Below are positions 16,857 to 25,743 of a DNA stretch of 64,000 bases, piece by piece. The stretch spans positions 1 through 64,000 of the forward strand of contig CAZYFH010000016.1 of NCBI GenBank assembly GCA_964646815.1, written 5' to 3'. The notes under the pieces were generated by a model. That model saw only the letters and a program-made list of their open reading frames with translations. It did not search any database and was not told where the DNA came from. The stretch is from CAZYFH01 sp964646815. Lineage in GTDB: Bacteria; Acidobacteriota; Vicinamibacteria; Vicinamibacterales; UBA8438. The translations under genes and the position numbers were made by a program. Within the stretch, counting starts at the first letter, position 1; each line of letters starts with the position of its first letter.

Positions 16857-17183
16857 CCGGGCCTCATCGCGTTATGGCGCGGGCACCCGCTCGATGGCGG
16901 CGTATTGTTCGAGGTGCCCTCCGCGACACACAAACTGCACCGTGTGGTCTCGGTCGCGGAGTGGCAAGGACTCGCGGCGGGACTCCCGGTTCTCGAGGGC
17001 TTTGAGCCGCCGACTTGGCTGGCCAGCTCCTACCTCTGGGCTGCGGTACTGGCCGATTTATATCGGCGCTGCGGAACCACCGAGACCGCGAAGCGCTATC
17101 GCGATGTAGAGTTCAAATCGGCTCCCACTCCGGCAGTGAAGGAGCTTTTTCAGCAATGCCTCGGGAACGGCAGGCCCGGCTGA
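16857..17183 (+). pseudogene. C-terminal remnant of ECF sigma factor with helical tail (DUF6596 type)
   Basis: The frame ending at TGA 17181-17183 reads LHRVVSVAEWQGLAAGLPVLE, then SYLWAAVLADLYRRCGTTETAKRYRD and AVKELFQQCL. It matches the end of large ECF sigma factors that carry a TPR-like tail: a RAVA-AE-DG-AAGL-LLD block followed by ARADLLRRLGR-EAA-AYRRAL. There is no start, no sigma-2 region and no sigma-4 region, so only the last hundred residues survive. The identification is by pattern memory and is moderately certain. Confidence 0.5.
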
Positions 17184-17269
17184 CCAACGGAGGCTGCATT
17201 AGAGCGCCGGAGCGAAACGCCGACAGCCAAACCGACGTTCACCGAAGGTTCGCGACGATTCGGCTCCGG

Positions 17270-17692
17270 CTACTCCTCATCGCCGCGAGCCCGCTCGCGG
17301 AACCCCTTCACCAGACTGCGTCGCCGCTTCATGTCGAGCCGTCGCTCACGCGCCGCTCGCGGAGGCCTCGATGGTCGCCGTGGCTTGGGACGCGTCGACG
17401 CACGCTCCAGCAGATCCGCGAGCCGTTCCCGAGCTGCGCTCCGGTTCTGCACCTGCGTCCGGTGCTCACGGCTGTCGATCACGAGGATGCCCTTCGACGA
17501 CACACGACTGCCGGCCACCGCGATCAAGCGCGCCTTGATTTCTGGCGCGAGGGACGAACTCTTCACGTCGAAGCGCAACTCGACTGCTGTCGCGACCTTA
17601 TTGACGTTCTGCCCGCCGGGGCCGGACGCGCGCACAAAGCGTTCCTCCAACTCGCGCTCTTCGACCGCGACGGTATCGGAGAGCTTGATCAT
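17270..17692 (-). CDS. arfB: ArfB-type alternative ribosome rescue factor (peptidyl-tRNA hydrolase)
   Basis: 140 residues from the ATG at 17692; longer starts add non-conserved sequence. Residues 23-32 are SGPGGQNVNK with the catalytic GGQ motif (26-28) that hydrolyses peptidyl-tRNA in stalled ribosomes. The central LRFDVKSSSLAPEIKARL and ILVIDSREHRTQVQN stretches complete the RF-1-like domain. The C-terminus is long, basic and disordered-looking (KPRRPSRPPRAARERRLDMKRRRS in part), as in ArfB/YaeJ, where it enters the empty mRNA channel. The length matches the family (about 140). It stands alone, 78 bp before a tiny membrane protein gene on the same strand. Confidence 0.92.
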   Translation of the reverse strand: MIKLSDTVAVEERELEERFVRASGPGGQNVNKVATAVELRFDVKSSSLAPEIKARLIAVAGSRVSSKGILVIDSREHRTQVQNRSAARERLADLLERASTRPKPRRPSRPPRAARERRLDMKRRRSLVKGFRERARGDEE

Positions 17693-17770
17693 CGCTTGAC
17701 GCCTCGTGAGGCGGGTCCTCTTGCACGGCGCAGTGTTGGCGGCCATGCGCCCGCTTTTCACCACGGGCCG

Positions 17771-17899
17771 CTAGCGTGCCGCACGACCTAGGTAGCGCTG
17801 AAAGATCTGTTCGACCAAGTCGTCCACGCCAGGGACGAAGACCACCGCCACCACCGTGACAACCAACGCGACAGCGATGACCCAGTAGAAGTACTTCAT
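17771..17899 (-). CDS. Small single-helix membrane protein (42 residues)
   Basis: ATG at 17899, stop TAG at 17771-17773. After MKYFYW comes one long hydrophobic helix of alternating Val/Ala (residues about 7-25), then an amphipathic tail with DDLVEQIFQRYLGRAAR. An AGAGGC sequence precedes the start. A charged tail following a clean transmembrane segment, with no rare codons and the same orientation as both neighbours, supports a real gene between the conserved exported protein (stop at 17922) and arfB. No homologue is recognised and the role is unknown. Confidence 0.55.
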   Translation of the reverse strand: MKYFYWVIAVALVVTVVAVVFVPGVDDLVEQIFQRYLGRAAR

Positions 17900-17921
17900 G
17901 GCATACACAGCCTCTGTACTG

Positions 17922-18440
17922 CTAGTCCCGTGGTGCTGCCTCGAATAACCACACCTCGCCGGCTTCCACTGTGGCCCTCGTCGTCTGAGACGGGTACTTG
18001 TTTCGTATGGCGGCGCTCACACCGTCGAGTACGTCACCCGACTCGAGCCGCACGAGTTGGCGTTCGTAGCGGTTGCCGTCGATACGGATCACCGCGCGAC
18101 CGTCGCGTTCGGCTTGCACCGGCCACCGTTTCCACAATCGCCCGACGGCCGTGCCCATATAGCCGGACCAGACATACAGTTTTCCATCGTGTTCCGCCGT
18201 CCAAATGCGCCGCGACCGGGGAGGGTCCACCAGTTGCATTTCGATGGTCGGAATGTCGCTGACAAAACTCCAGTCGGGCTCCGCACCAGTGTGCAGCTCA
18301 CCAGATTTCAGTGGGCCGCCGGAGAATACGCGTTTGGGACCGTCCGCAAAGCGCTGCTTCGCGGCTGCGGTGACGACCGCCGTCACCGGGATCAGCAGCA
18401 GACACAGCACAATGGTGGTTAATCGTTTGACCGTTTCCAT
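17922..18440 (-). CDS. Conserved membrane-anchored hypothetical protein
   Basis: 172 residues. A signal anchor occupies residues 6-27. The mature part begins GPLKSGELHTGAEPDWSFVSDIPTIEMQLVDPPRSRRIW, followed by KLYVWSGYMGTAVGRLWKRWPVQAERDGRAVIRIDGNRYERQLVRL. I recognise this as an uncharacterised family also found in gammaproteobacteria: a predicted split-barrel-like domain with conserved EPDWSF, LVDPP and RLWK-WP motifs. By general shape it could be related to FMN- or F420-binding split barrels, but no cofactor site is evident to me. Its stop lies 22 bp before the start of the 42-residue membrane protein, so the two may be co-transcribed. Confidence 0.7.
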   Translation of the reverse strand: METVKRLTTIVLCLLLIPVTAVVTAAAKQRFADGPKRVFSGGPLKSGELHTGAEPDWSFVSDIPTIEMQLVDPPRSRRIWTAEHDGKLYVWSGYMGTAVGRLWKRWPVQAERDGRAVIRIDGNRYERQLVRLESGDVLDGVSAAIRNKYPSQTTRATVEAGEVWLFEAAPRD

Positions 18441-18824
18441 GGGAGCATCCTCGCGTCCGCAACTAGCCGCGAATTATACGGGAGAGACGGGCGCCAAGAT
18501 TCGCACGACACCTCTGCTGCCACGTCCAGGTCCGAGACACACGGTCGTCCGTACTCGCGCGTAATGACCGTCCCCGTGCTGGAGCGCGCTACCGATCTCG
18601 AGGATGACACCTGCGGCGTTGAGGAAGATCGGCGTCCACCCGGGGTCGGATGCGCGGGTCACCACCGCCGGACACAGAAGTGCGATGAGCAGGAGATGGA
18701 ATTGTAGCCACAGAATGTGTCAGCATTGTTTGCTAGTGTGACGGATGTCCCGGTCCATACCGACAGCGACCGGCGAGGTGTGAAGCCTACCGTGGCCCGG
18801 TGGGCGGTTCAACGGAGACCGGGG
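18441..18824. other. Intergenic stretch with no supported gene
   Basis: No frame with a credible start, RBS or recognisable domain on either strand. It should contain the promoter of the minus-strand gene starting at 18440. Confidence 0.4.
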
Positions 18825-18950
18825 TTACCGCGGGTGCGCGGCGCGCCATTCCTCAGCCAGCCATTCTGCCTCAGCGATCTGATCTGCCGTCATGTTGCGG
18901 CCCACCCACTCACGCTGGTCGAATTGTCGTGACGAGCACATGGTGATCAT
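18825..18950 (-). pseudogene. C-terminal remnant of a repeat (TPR/Sel1-like) protein
   Basis: Minus strand, open from ATG 18950 to TAA 18825-18827 (41 residues). The recognisable part is EWVGRNMTADQIAEAEWLAEEW, ending AHPR. The MT-QI-EA--LA-EW pattern is the typical end of exported Sel1/TPR-repeat proteins. No repeats precede it, so it is a leftover 3' end. A similar but shorter trace exists at about 9590-9650. Confidence 0.45.
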
Positions 18951-18995
18951 GGAGCGACGTTCGCCGTAGCCCGCCGCTTGCGGGCCTTGCCTCAC

Positions 18996-20471
18996 TCACG
19001 CCAGGAGATCGTTCACGACGTTGCCGGACACGTCGGTCAGGCGGAAATCGCGACCCTGGTATCTGTAGGTCAGCCTGGTGTGGTCGATCCCCACTGAATG
19101 CAGGATCGTCGCCTGCAAGTCGTGGATGCTCACGGGATCGCGGGTAATGCTGGCGCTGAAGTCATCGGTTTCACCATACGTGACGCCGGGCTTGATACCC
19201 CCGCCGGCCATCCAGACCGTATAGCACTTCGGATTGTGGTCGCGCCCGTAGCTGTTGGCGTTCGCCTGGGTGTCGACGGCGGTACTGAACTGGCCATACG
19301 CCGTGCGCCCAAACTCGCCGCCCCAGATCACGAGCGTCTCATCAAGCAGACCGCGCTGCTTGAGATCCTGAACCAGCCCGGCCGACCCCTGATCAACCTG
19401 CTCGCACTGCTGGGGAAGGTAGAGCTGCAGATTGCTGTGGTGATCCCAGCCCGTATGCGACAACATGACATAGCGGACGCCCCGTTCGACCAGCCTCCGC
19501 GCAAGCAGGCAGTTCGCCGCAAAGGTCCCCCGCGTGCGAGCGTCGGGTCCATAGAGATCGAACGTACTCTCCGGTTCGGTCGACAGATCGGTCAGATCGG
19601 GCACGGATAGCTGCATGCGTGCCGCCATCTCGTACTGATCGATCCGGTCGGCGATTTCCGGGTCGCCCGTCTTCTCCAACTGGATCTGATTGAGCGCCTC
19701 CAGGTCATCGAGGAACCGGCGACGGTCCTCGGAGGTAAAACCGTCTGGGTTCGACAGGTAGAGTACCGGATCAGGGCCGGTCCCGAACTTGACACCGCTG
19801 TATCGGGCAGGAAGAAAGCCGCTGCCCCAGTACCGCGCCAGGAACGGTCCCCCACCGCCTGCCGAACCGGTGGTGGGCATGGCCACGAAGGCAGGCAGAT
19901 TCTCGTTCTCGCTGCCTAGCGCATAGGTCACCCACGCGCCAATCGTGGGCCGGCCAGGCAGCTGAAATCCCGTAAACAGATACGTCTGGGCAGGGTCGTG
20001 ATTGAGCTGGTTGCTCCAGAGCGATTTGATGAAGCAGAGGTCGTCGGCGACGCTCGCAGTGTGCGGCAGCAACTCACTCAACCACGCCCCCGATTGCCCA
20101 TGCTGCGCGAACTTGAAACTGGTCGGGATGACGGGGAGCGAGTTCTGTGACGCCGTCATTGTGGTGAGCTGCAGACCTTCGCGCACGGAGTCCGGCAGCT
20201 CCTCCCCCGCCATCTGCTCCAGGTTGGGCTTGTGGTCGAAGAGATCCAGATGCGACGGCGCACCGGACATGCACAGATAGATGACCCGCTTCGCCGTGGG
20301 CGCGAAGTGCGGCAGATCCGGCAAGCCGCCGAGTACCTCCGAGCCGGTCTGCGCCGCTCCCAGATCAGTGCGGAGCAACGTCGCCAGAGCCGCGAATCCG
20401 ATACCGGTACCACTGGCGCGGAAAAAAGAGCGCCGGGTCATGATCCGTTCGTGTTCGTTTCTAGGATCCAT
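18996..20471 (-). CDS. DUF1501 family protein (partner of PSD1-type cytochrome)
   Basis: 491 residues. The N-terminus NEHERIMTRRSFFRASGTGIGFAALATLL holds a Tat motif (TRRSFFRAS) preceded by the short lead usual for this subgroup, which supports the start at 20471. Features: VIYLCMSGAPSHLDLFDHKP near residue 65, VMLSHTGWDHHSNL, LVIWGGEFGRT and GRDHNPKCYTVWMAGGGIKPG near the C-terminus, the last supplying likely metal ligands of the sulfatase-like fold. This subgroup differs from the other two DUF1501 proteins of the window and is regularly encoded after a DUF1549/DUF1553 cytochrome. Here that gene ends 16 bp upstream, so they form an operon. Substrate unknown. Confidence 0.92.
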   Translation of the reverse strand: MDPRNEHERIMTRRSFFRASGTGIGFAALATLLRTDLGAAQTGSEVLGGLPDLPHFAPTAKRVIYLCMSGAPSHLDLFDHKPNLEQMAGEELPDSVREGLQLTTMTASQNSLPVIPTSFKFAQHGQSGAWLSELLPHTASVADDLCFIKSLWSNQLNHDPAQTYLFTGFQLPGRPTIGAWVTYALGSENENLPAFVAMPTTGSAGGGGPFLARYWGSGFLPARYSGVKFGTGPDPVLYLSNPDGFTSEDRRRFLDDLEALNQIQLEKTGDPEIADRIDQYEMAARMQLSVPDLTDLSTEPESTFDLYGPDARTRGTFAANCLLARRLVERGVRYVMLSHTGWDHHSNLQLYLPQQCEQVDQGSAGLVQDLKQRGLLDETLVIWGGEFGRTAYGQFSTAVDTQANANSYGRDHNPKCYTVWMAGGGIKPGVTYGETDDFSASITRDPVSIHDLQATILHSVGIDHTRLTYRYQGRDFRLTDVSGNVVNDLLA

Positions 20472-20487
20472 ACATAACCCCGTCTCA

Positions 20488-23400
20488 CTAATGCTTTGTG
20501 ACGACCTCGTCGAGGTTGAAAATCAAACTCGCCACCGCCGCGTGTGCAGCCAGATCGGCCACATCGAGATTCTCATCCCGGGCGTGCTCGCCGTGGCTCA
20601 CGAACTCGAGTGCCGCCTCCCGATCCCACTGAAACCGCATGCCATAGGATTGGAGGCTCTTCAGGAGCACCGTAATCTCGGCATCGGACGGCTGCCTGGC
20701 CGTGGCCAACCGGAAGGCGTAGGCAATTCGAGCGGCGGCCGTCGCCCCTCCGTTCGTCATCATCCGCTCGGCCAGCATGCGGGCCGCCTCGAGGGCGGCC
20801 TCGTCATTCATTAGGTTGAGCGCTTGCAGTGGGGTGTTGGTACGACTGCTGCTGACCGCCGTGTTATCTCGTTCGGCGAGGTCGAAGAGCGACAGGGACG
20901 GCGGCGGCACACTACGCCTCACGAAGGTGTACAGGCTCCGGCGATAAAGACTGTCGCCGCGGTCCTGCTCGTATTCGGCCATCGTGCCCGCCCACAATCC
21001 ATCCGGCTGATAGGGCTTCGTCGAGGGACCGCCAATCGTGTCCACCAGCAATCCCGAGACGGCCAGGAGCTGGTCGCGCACCATCTCGGCCGGCAGGCGG
21101 TACCGGGGGCCGCGCGCCAGCATGCGGTTGTCCGGGTCCTGCTGCAGCAGGTCGGCCGTCACGCTGGACTGCTGCCGGTAGGTCGCGCTGGTGACGATGA
21201 GTCTCTGCATCGCCTTCACATCCCACCCGGTGCGAACGAACTCGGTGGCTAGCCAATCCAACAACTCCGGATGGGACGGCAGTTCGCCCTGTGAGCCGAA
21301 GTTGTCTGCGGTCTTCACCAAGCCGGTGCCGAAGGCCATCTCCCAGTACCGATTCACCGCGACGCGCGCGGTCAACGGATGGGACGGATCGACCAGCCAT
21401 CTCGCCAGTCCAAGCCGATCGTTGGGTGCCCCGGCCGGCATGGGCGGAAGCCATGACGGGGTCGCGCGATCCACCTTGTCGCCGCGCCGGTCATAGTTGC
21501 CTCGGATCAGCAGGTGTGCCTCGCGCGGCCGTGGCAACTCCTGCATGACCATGACCGTCGGCAACGTGTCTTCGAGCTCTGCCTTCTGGTGCCGAGCGGC
21601 GTTCAACTCCGCCAAGACCGTGTTAACCGTGACAGCAGGCTTGGGATATCGAGGCGGCGTCACACCAGGCCTTTCTTTCCGGAGCTGCGCAATCCGATCT
21701 GCGTCGATCCGCGCGTCGGCCTGGTGCGTGAGGAAATACGAGTCGATCTTGTGGTTCTGCGAGGGGGTCCGCTGTGCGGGCCGAATTGACGCGATTTCTC
21801 CCAGTGAGGCTGGTTCCGCAAGTGCGGCAATCTGATCCGGTGTCAACGAGCGGTCATAAACGCGGACGTCCCAAATCGATCCGCGGAACCGATCAGTCCC
21901 CCCGCCCGCGCCAATCCGGAGCGGGTGTTCCGTTGGGTCCTGCGGCCCCAACCCATTGAACAGCACCGTCAGCTCTTGAAGCTCGCCGTCCACGTAGATG
22001 GAGACGCCTTCGATCTGCCGGGAACCATCGTATGTAGCTGCCACGTGATGCCGGCCGCGCAGTGCAACCGGTTCGGCCGTTTCGACGTGCCCCGAGTCGT
22101 TGTCCATCCAGAGTCCGGCATTACCCCCAACCAAGTTGAGCTGTAGCTTGCCGTCCTCGAGCAGCAGGCTGAACCCCTGTCCTCGAGGAGCATCCAGAAG
22201 GGTGCGGGTGATGACGGGACCGGTGGCCACGACTGGCTCTATCCAGGCGGCCAGGGTAACTGCGCGACCGCCGCCGAAGACGTTGGCGTAGAGATTGGGA
22301 TCTGGCTGCTGGAGGTAGGCGTCGAGCGTCTTGGGGCCGCGGCCGCCGGCAGAACCACCATCCACGAATCGCCGGCCGTCGAACGTGCGCTCCGTTGCGG
22401 ACGCCAGAGGAAAATGGGCGGTCAAGCCGTCCTCCGGAACCCCGACGAGCGGATCCGCCTCCCCGATCGATCCTTCCCACTCCCGCTGAGCCGCCGCGAT
22501 CGCCGGCCGCAGACCGGCGAGTTGTTGTTCGGCGGCTTCGATCCGATCCTCGATCGCCGCCAGTTGCGACTGCTGCTCCGGTGTCGGAGCATGGATCACG
22601 GGCGGGGTGTTGCCGGTCTTCTGCCCGATGCCGGACTCAGCGATGCTGTTGAAGTACGCGAAGAACTGGTAGAACTCCTTCTGCGTGATCGGGTCGAACT
22701 TGTGATCGTGGCAGCGCGCGCACCCCACCGTCAGCCCGAGCCACACCGTGCCGGTCGTCGCCACGCGATCGACGACGTTCTCCACAAAGAACTCCTGCTC
22801 GATGATCCCCATCTCCGAATTCGTTCGATGATTACGATTGAACCCGCTGGCGATGACCTGGTCCAGCGTCGCGTTCGGTAGCAAATCCCCTGCCAGTTGC
22901 TCGATCGTGAACCGATCGAACGCGAGGTTCCGATTGAAGGCGTCGATGACCCAGTCGCGCCAGCGCGACATGTCCCGTCGTTGATCCGCGAAGTACCCAG
23001 AGGAATCCGCGAAGCGCGCCGCCGCCAGCCACGTCGCTGCCATCCGTTCACCGTATTGCGGTAACGACAGCAGGCGATCGACCACCTTCTCATACGCATC
23101 CGGCGAATCGTCGCCCAGGAACGCGTTGAGCTCGCCGAGGGTCGGCGGGAGGCCGATCAGATCGAAGGTCACACGGCGGAGCAGCGTGTGGCGGTCGACC
23201 TCAGGTGACGGCTGCAAGCCCTCGCGTTCCAAACGAGCCAGCACGAACCCATCGATTGGGTTCCGAGGCCAGTCAGCGTGCTGCACCGCGGGCAGATCCG
23301 CCCGCACAGGTGGGATGAAGGACCAGTGCGGCTCGTACTTCGCACCCTGCTCGATCCAGCGTCGGATCAGTCGTACCTCGCGATCCTCGAGCGGCTCAGT

Positions 23401-23772
23401 GCGATACGGCATGCGCTGCGCGGGATCAGTCGCCGTGATTCGATGCATCACAGCGCTGCGATCCGGGTTTCCCGGCGCGATCACCTTCATCGAGCCCGCC
23501 GGAGTGGATCGGGTAGCATCCTTCGCCACGACGTCTTCCCCGTCCAGACGCAAACCCGCGCGCCGTGTGCCCGAGTCAGGGCCATGGCATCGATAGCACT
23601 TATCCGACAAGATCGGCCGGATATCGCGATTGAACCGAATGGTTTGCGGAAGGGGCTCGGAGGCGAGCTCCTGGGCCCGCAGACTCCAGGTCGAACACAC
23701 AACGGCCGCCGCCACCGCGCCCAGCCAGCCAACTCGCTGGAGCACCCGCGTCAGGCGAAGGATGGTACGCAT
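20488..23772 (-). CDS. Exported PSCyt1-DUF1549-LamG-DUF1553 cytochrome (PSD1 type)
   Basis: 1094 residues with a signal peptide (about 1-34). A planctomycete-type cytochrome c domain follows: FNRDIRPILSDKCYRCHGPD, with haem site C59-Y-R-C62-H63. DUF1549 spans about 150-370 (PRNPIDGFVLARLEREGLQPSP, RVTFDLIGLPPTL, AERFADSSGY-like block, TGTVWLGLTVGCARCHDHKFDPI). This block contains a second CxxCH, CARCH. A LamG/concanavalin-like insert occupies about 470-640 (DGRRFVDGG, YDGSRQIEGVSIYVDGELQ). DUF1553 follows (LARWLVDPSHPLTARVAVNRYW, NTPLQALNLMND). Such proteins are periplasmic, probably multihaem, and are always paired with DUF1501. They are proposed to act on sugars or sulfated polymers, but this is unproven. 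Confidence 0.92.
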   Translation of the reverse strand: MRTILRLTRVLQRVGWLGAVAAAVVCSTWSLRAQELASEPLPQTIRFNRDIRPILSDKCYRCHGPDSGTRRAGLRLDGEDVVAKDATRSTPAGSMKVIAPGNPDRSAVMHRITATDPAQRMPYRTEPLEDREVRLIRRWIEQGAKYEPHWSFIPPVRADLPAVQHADWPRNPIDGFVLARLEREGLQPSPEVDRHTLLRRVTFDLIGLPPTLGELNAFLGDDSPDAYEKVVDRLLSLPQYGERMAATWLAAARFADSSGYFADQRRDMSRWRDWVIDAFNRNLAFDRFTIEQLAGDLLPNATLDQVIASGFNRNHRTNSEMGIIEQEFFVENVVDRVATTGTVWLGLTVGCARCHDHKFDPITQKEFYQFFAYFNSIAESGIGQKTGNTPPVIHAPTPEQQSQLAAIEDRIEAAEQQLAGLRPAIAAAQREWEGSIGEADPLVGVPEDGLTAHFPLASATERTFDGRRFVDGGSAGGRGPKTLDAYLQQPDPNLYANVFGGGRAVTLAAWIEPVVATGPVITRTLLDAPRGQGFSLLLEDGKLQLNLVGGNAGLWMDNDSGHVETAEPVALRGRHHVAATYDGSRQIEGVSIYVDGELQELTVLFNGLGPQDPTEHPLRIGAGGGTDRFRGSIWDVRVYDRSLTPDQIAALAEPASLGEIASIRPAQRTPSQNHKIDSYFLTHQADARIDADRIAQLRKERPGVTPPRYPKPAVTVNTVLAELNAARHQKAELEDTLPTVMVMQELPRPREAHLLIRGNYDRRGDKVDRATPSWLPPMPAGAPNDRLGLARWLVDPSHPLTARVAVNRYWEMAFGTGLVKTADNFGSQGELPSHPELLDWLATEFVRTGWDVKAMQRLIVTSATYRQQSSVTADLLQQDPDNRMLARGPRYRLPAEMVRDQLLAVSGLLVDTIGGPSTKPYQPDGLWAGTMAEYEQDRGDSLYRRSLYTFVRRSVPPPSLSLFDLAERDNTAVSSSRTNTPLQALNLMNDEAALEAARMLAERMMTNGGATAAARIAYAFRLATARQPSDAEITVLLKSLQSYGMRFQWDREAALEFVSHGEHARDENLDVADLAAHAAVASLIFNLDEVVTKH

Positions 23773-23944
23773 GTGTCGTCAGCCCCCTTCAGGCGGAACA
23801 TCGGCAAATGGGTTCGTGGCACAGTACACCGTAAAGACTGTAGGCCTCAATAATCGCCCTCACCACCTCCCACACACCGCGAATCTTCCCGTTGCACCCC
23901 TTGCCCGCCGGCGGTAGGATGGGCCCCATAACCGGGAGGCAGAC

Positions 23945-24850
23945 ATGACACGCGGCATCGTGCTCGCCATCGTCGGCACGCTCTCGCTCGCCGTCGTCGT
24001 CGCACAAGACGCGGCCAAGGTGATCGAGGTTGAACGGCTCGAGGACAACCTGTTCGTACTGCGCGGAGAGGGCGGCGGCGGGAATACGGCCGTCTTCGTC
24101 ACGACCGACGGGGTGGTCGTCGTCGACACGAAGAACCCTGGCTGGGGACAACCTATTCTGGAACAGATCCAAGCACTGACGAGCAACCCGGTCACGATGC
24201 TGATCAACACCCACAGCCACGGCGACCATGTCAGCGGCAACATCGGGTTTCCTGCGACCGTTGAGGTCGTGACGCACGAGACCACCAAAGCCAACATGGA
24301 GGCGATGCGGCCCTACACAGGTCGGACCGAGCCGCCGGTCAATGTATTCGCAGATACGAACGGCCGGGGATTGCCGACACGCACGTTCGCCGACCGGATG
24401 TCGCTTGGAAGCGGCGTCGACCAAGTGGACCTGTACTACTTCGGTCGCGCCCATACGGGCGGTGACGCGTGGGTCGTCTTCCCGTCACTCAGAACGCTCC
24501 ATGCCGGCGACGCCTTCCTGGGCAAGCGCGTTCCGTTTATCGACGCTGCCAACGGCGGGAGCGGGGTGGCGTTCCCCGATACGGTGCAGGAGGCGCACGA
24601 CACCATCCCCAACGTCGACACCATCATTACCGGTCACAGCACGCAGGCGACCTGGGACGAGCTGAACGAATGGGCCGCGTTCAATCGTGAGTTCTTGGAG
24701 ATGGTGCGTGGGGGGCGGTCAGCGGGCAGGACCGTCGACGAGCTCGCGGATGCCTGGACGACGCCGACGTCATACGTCGGCTACGCCCCTCCTAACAGGG
24801 CCGGAGTCAAACGCAACATCCAGGTCATCGTCGACGAGCTTGGACGCTAG
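23945..24850 (+). CDS. Exported metallo-beta-lactamase-fold hydrolase
   Basis: 301 residues with a signal peptide (1-20, ending VVVAQ). The metal site is complete: NTHSHGDHVSGN (His90, His92, Asp94, His95), the AHTGGDAWV histidine, the HAGDAFLG aspartate and the TGHS histidine. This is the order found in MBL-fold enzymes of the quinoprotein-relay/subclass B group, which bind two zinc or iron ions. The periplasmic location and distance from true beta-lactamases argue for a general hydrolase rather than antibiotic resistance. It is convergent with the ankyrin gene (stop at 24913) and stands alone. The exact substrate is unknown. Confidence 0.87.
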   Translation: MTRGIVLAIVGTLSLAVVVAQDAAKVIEVERLEDNLFVLRGEGGGGNTAVFVTTDGVVVVDTKNPGWGQPILEQIQALTSNPVTMLINTHSHGDHVSGNIGFPATVEVVTHETTKANMEAMRPYTGRTEPPVNVFADTNGRGLPTRTFADRMSLGSGVDQVDLYYFGRAHTGGDAWVVFPSLRTLHAGDAFLGKRVPFIDAANGGSGVAFPDTVQEAHDTIPNVDTIITGHSTQATWDELNEWAAFNREFLEMVRGGRSAGRTVDELADAWTTPTSYVGYAPPNRAGVKRNIQVIVDELGR

Positions 24851-24912
24851 CGCCCAAGCCCGTGCGGCGTGGCGACGGGAGACGCGGAACTCTTGCGGGT
24901 ACGGGTCCGACG

Positions 24913-25450
24913 CTAGCCCGCCGCTCGAAGGATGGCACGCACGTCCGGGTGAACCGTCTTGCTCCGATCGATATCCAGGTCCATCTGGAAGAGCGAGTCC
25001 AGGAACTGGTAGAGGTCCCCCCCACTCCGCTCTCCACGGGCCTGACACGAGATCCAGAGGTGTCTGTCCGTCCTTGTTCCGAAGGTCGCGCGCGGAACCC
25101 GACGCCAGCAGCAACGTGACCGATCGCGGATTACTGAACAAGGTAGCGACGTGCAAGGGCGTCAACCCATCGTCGTTTTGCACATCGAGCGTCGCCTTGT
25201 GCTCTATCAGAACGCGTACCAAGTCCGTCTTCCCGAACATCGCCGCCGCGATCAGCGGCGTCCCGCCGGTCGGGCCGCGCACGTCGGGCTCGACGCCCGT
25301 CGCCAGCGCCCGCTGGAGGGTGCCGAGATCGCCTCGCGCGACCGCCTCCAAGAGGTCGTCTGACTGCTGTGCGTCAATCAGTGCGGTGAACGCTACGAAG
25401 CCGAGTGCAATCACGGCGGCGATGAGTGGGTGTATGTGGCGACTGTTCAT
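24913..25450 (-). pseudogene. Ankyrin-repeat exported protein with single frameshift
   Basis: ATG at 25450, signal peptide to about residue 27 (LIDAQ), then ankyrin repeats: DLLEAVARGDLGTLQRAL, GGTPLIAAAMFGKTDLVRVLIEHKA, DGLTPLHVATLFSNPRSVTLLLASG and DGQTPLDLVSGPW. At a run of seven C (25017-25023, G on the coding strand) the frame changes. In the other frame the protein continues GDLYQFLDSLFQMDLDIDRSK and VRAILRAAG, then stops at 24913-24915. Removing one base gives a sensible 178-residue protein. As read, the frame instead runs on to 24770 through unrelated sequence that overlaps the hydrolase gene. It is either a recent mutation or an assembly error. Ankyrin proteins of this kind are thought to mediate protein contacts in the periplasm. 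Confidence 0.7.
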
Positions 25451-25743
25451 ATCCGTTCTCCTCTGTCGCCCTCACCCCACCACCGCGAGAATCCTCTCGC
25501 CAGGTTGTACGCCGTACGTCCAGCGGTGTTCCAGGCCCTGGGCCATCCGAACTAACCGGACACTCGCGCCGACGCCCGACTGCCTGTAACATCGCTCCTG
25601 ACCCCAGAACTACTTGTATGACCATTCGTAGCGGGTCGGGCGTAGAATGGGCCTGTCTGCCGAGTGATCGACTCATAGATTGGCTTCCGCGGCCGTCTCG
25701 TGGTCTGAAGCCGCAACCACGCTGTAATCCGAGGAGCAGAACC

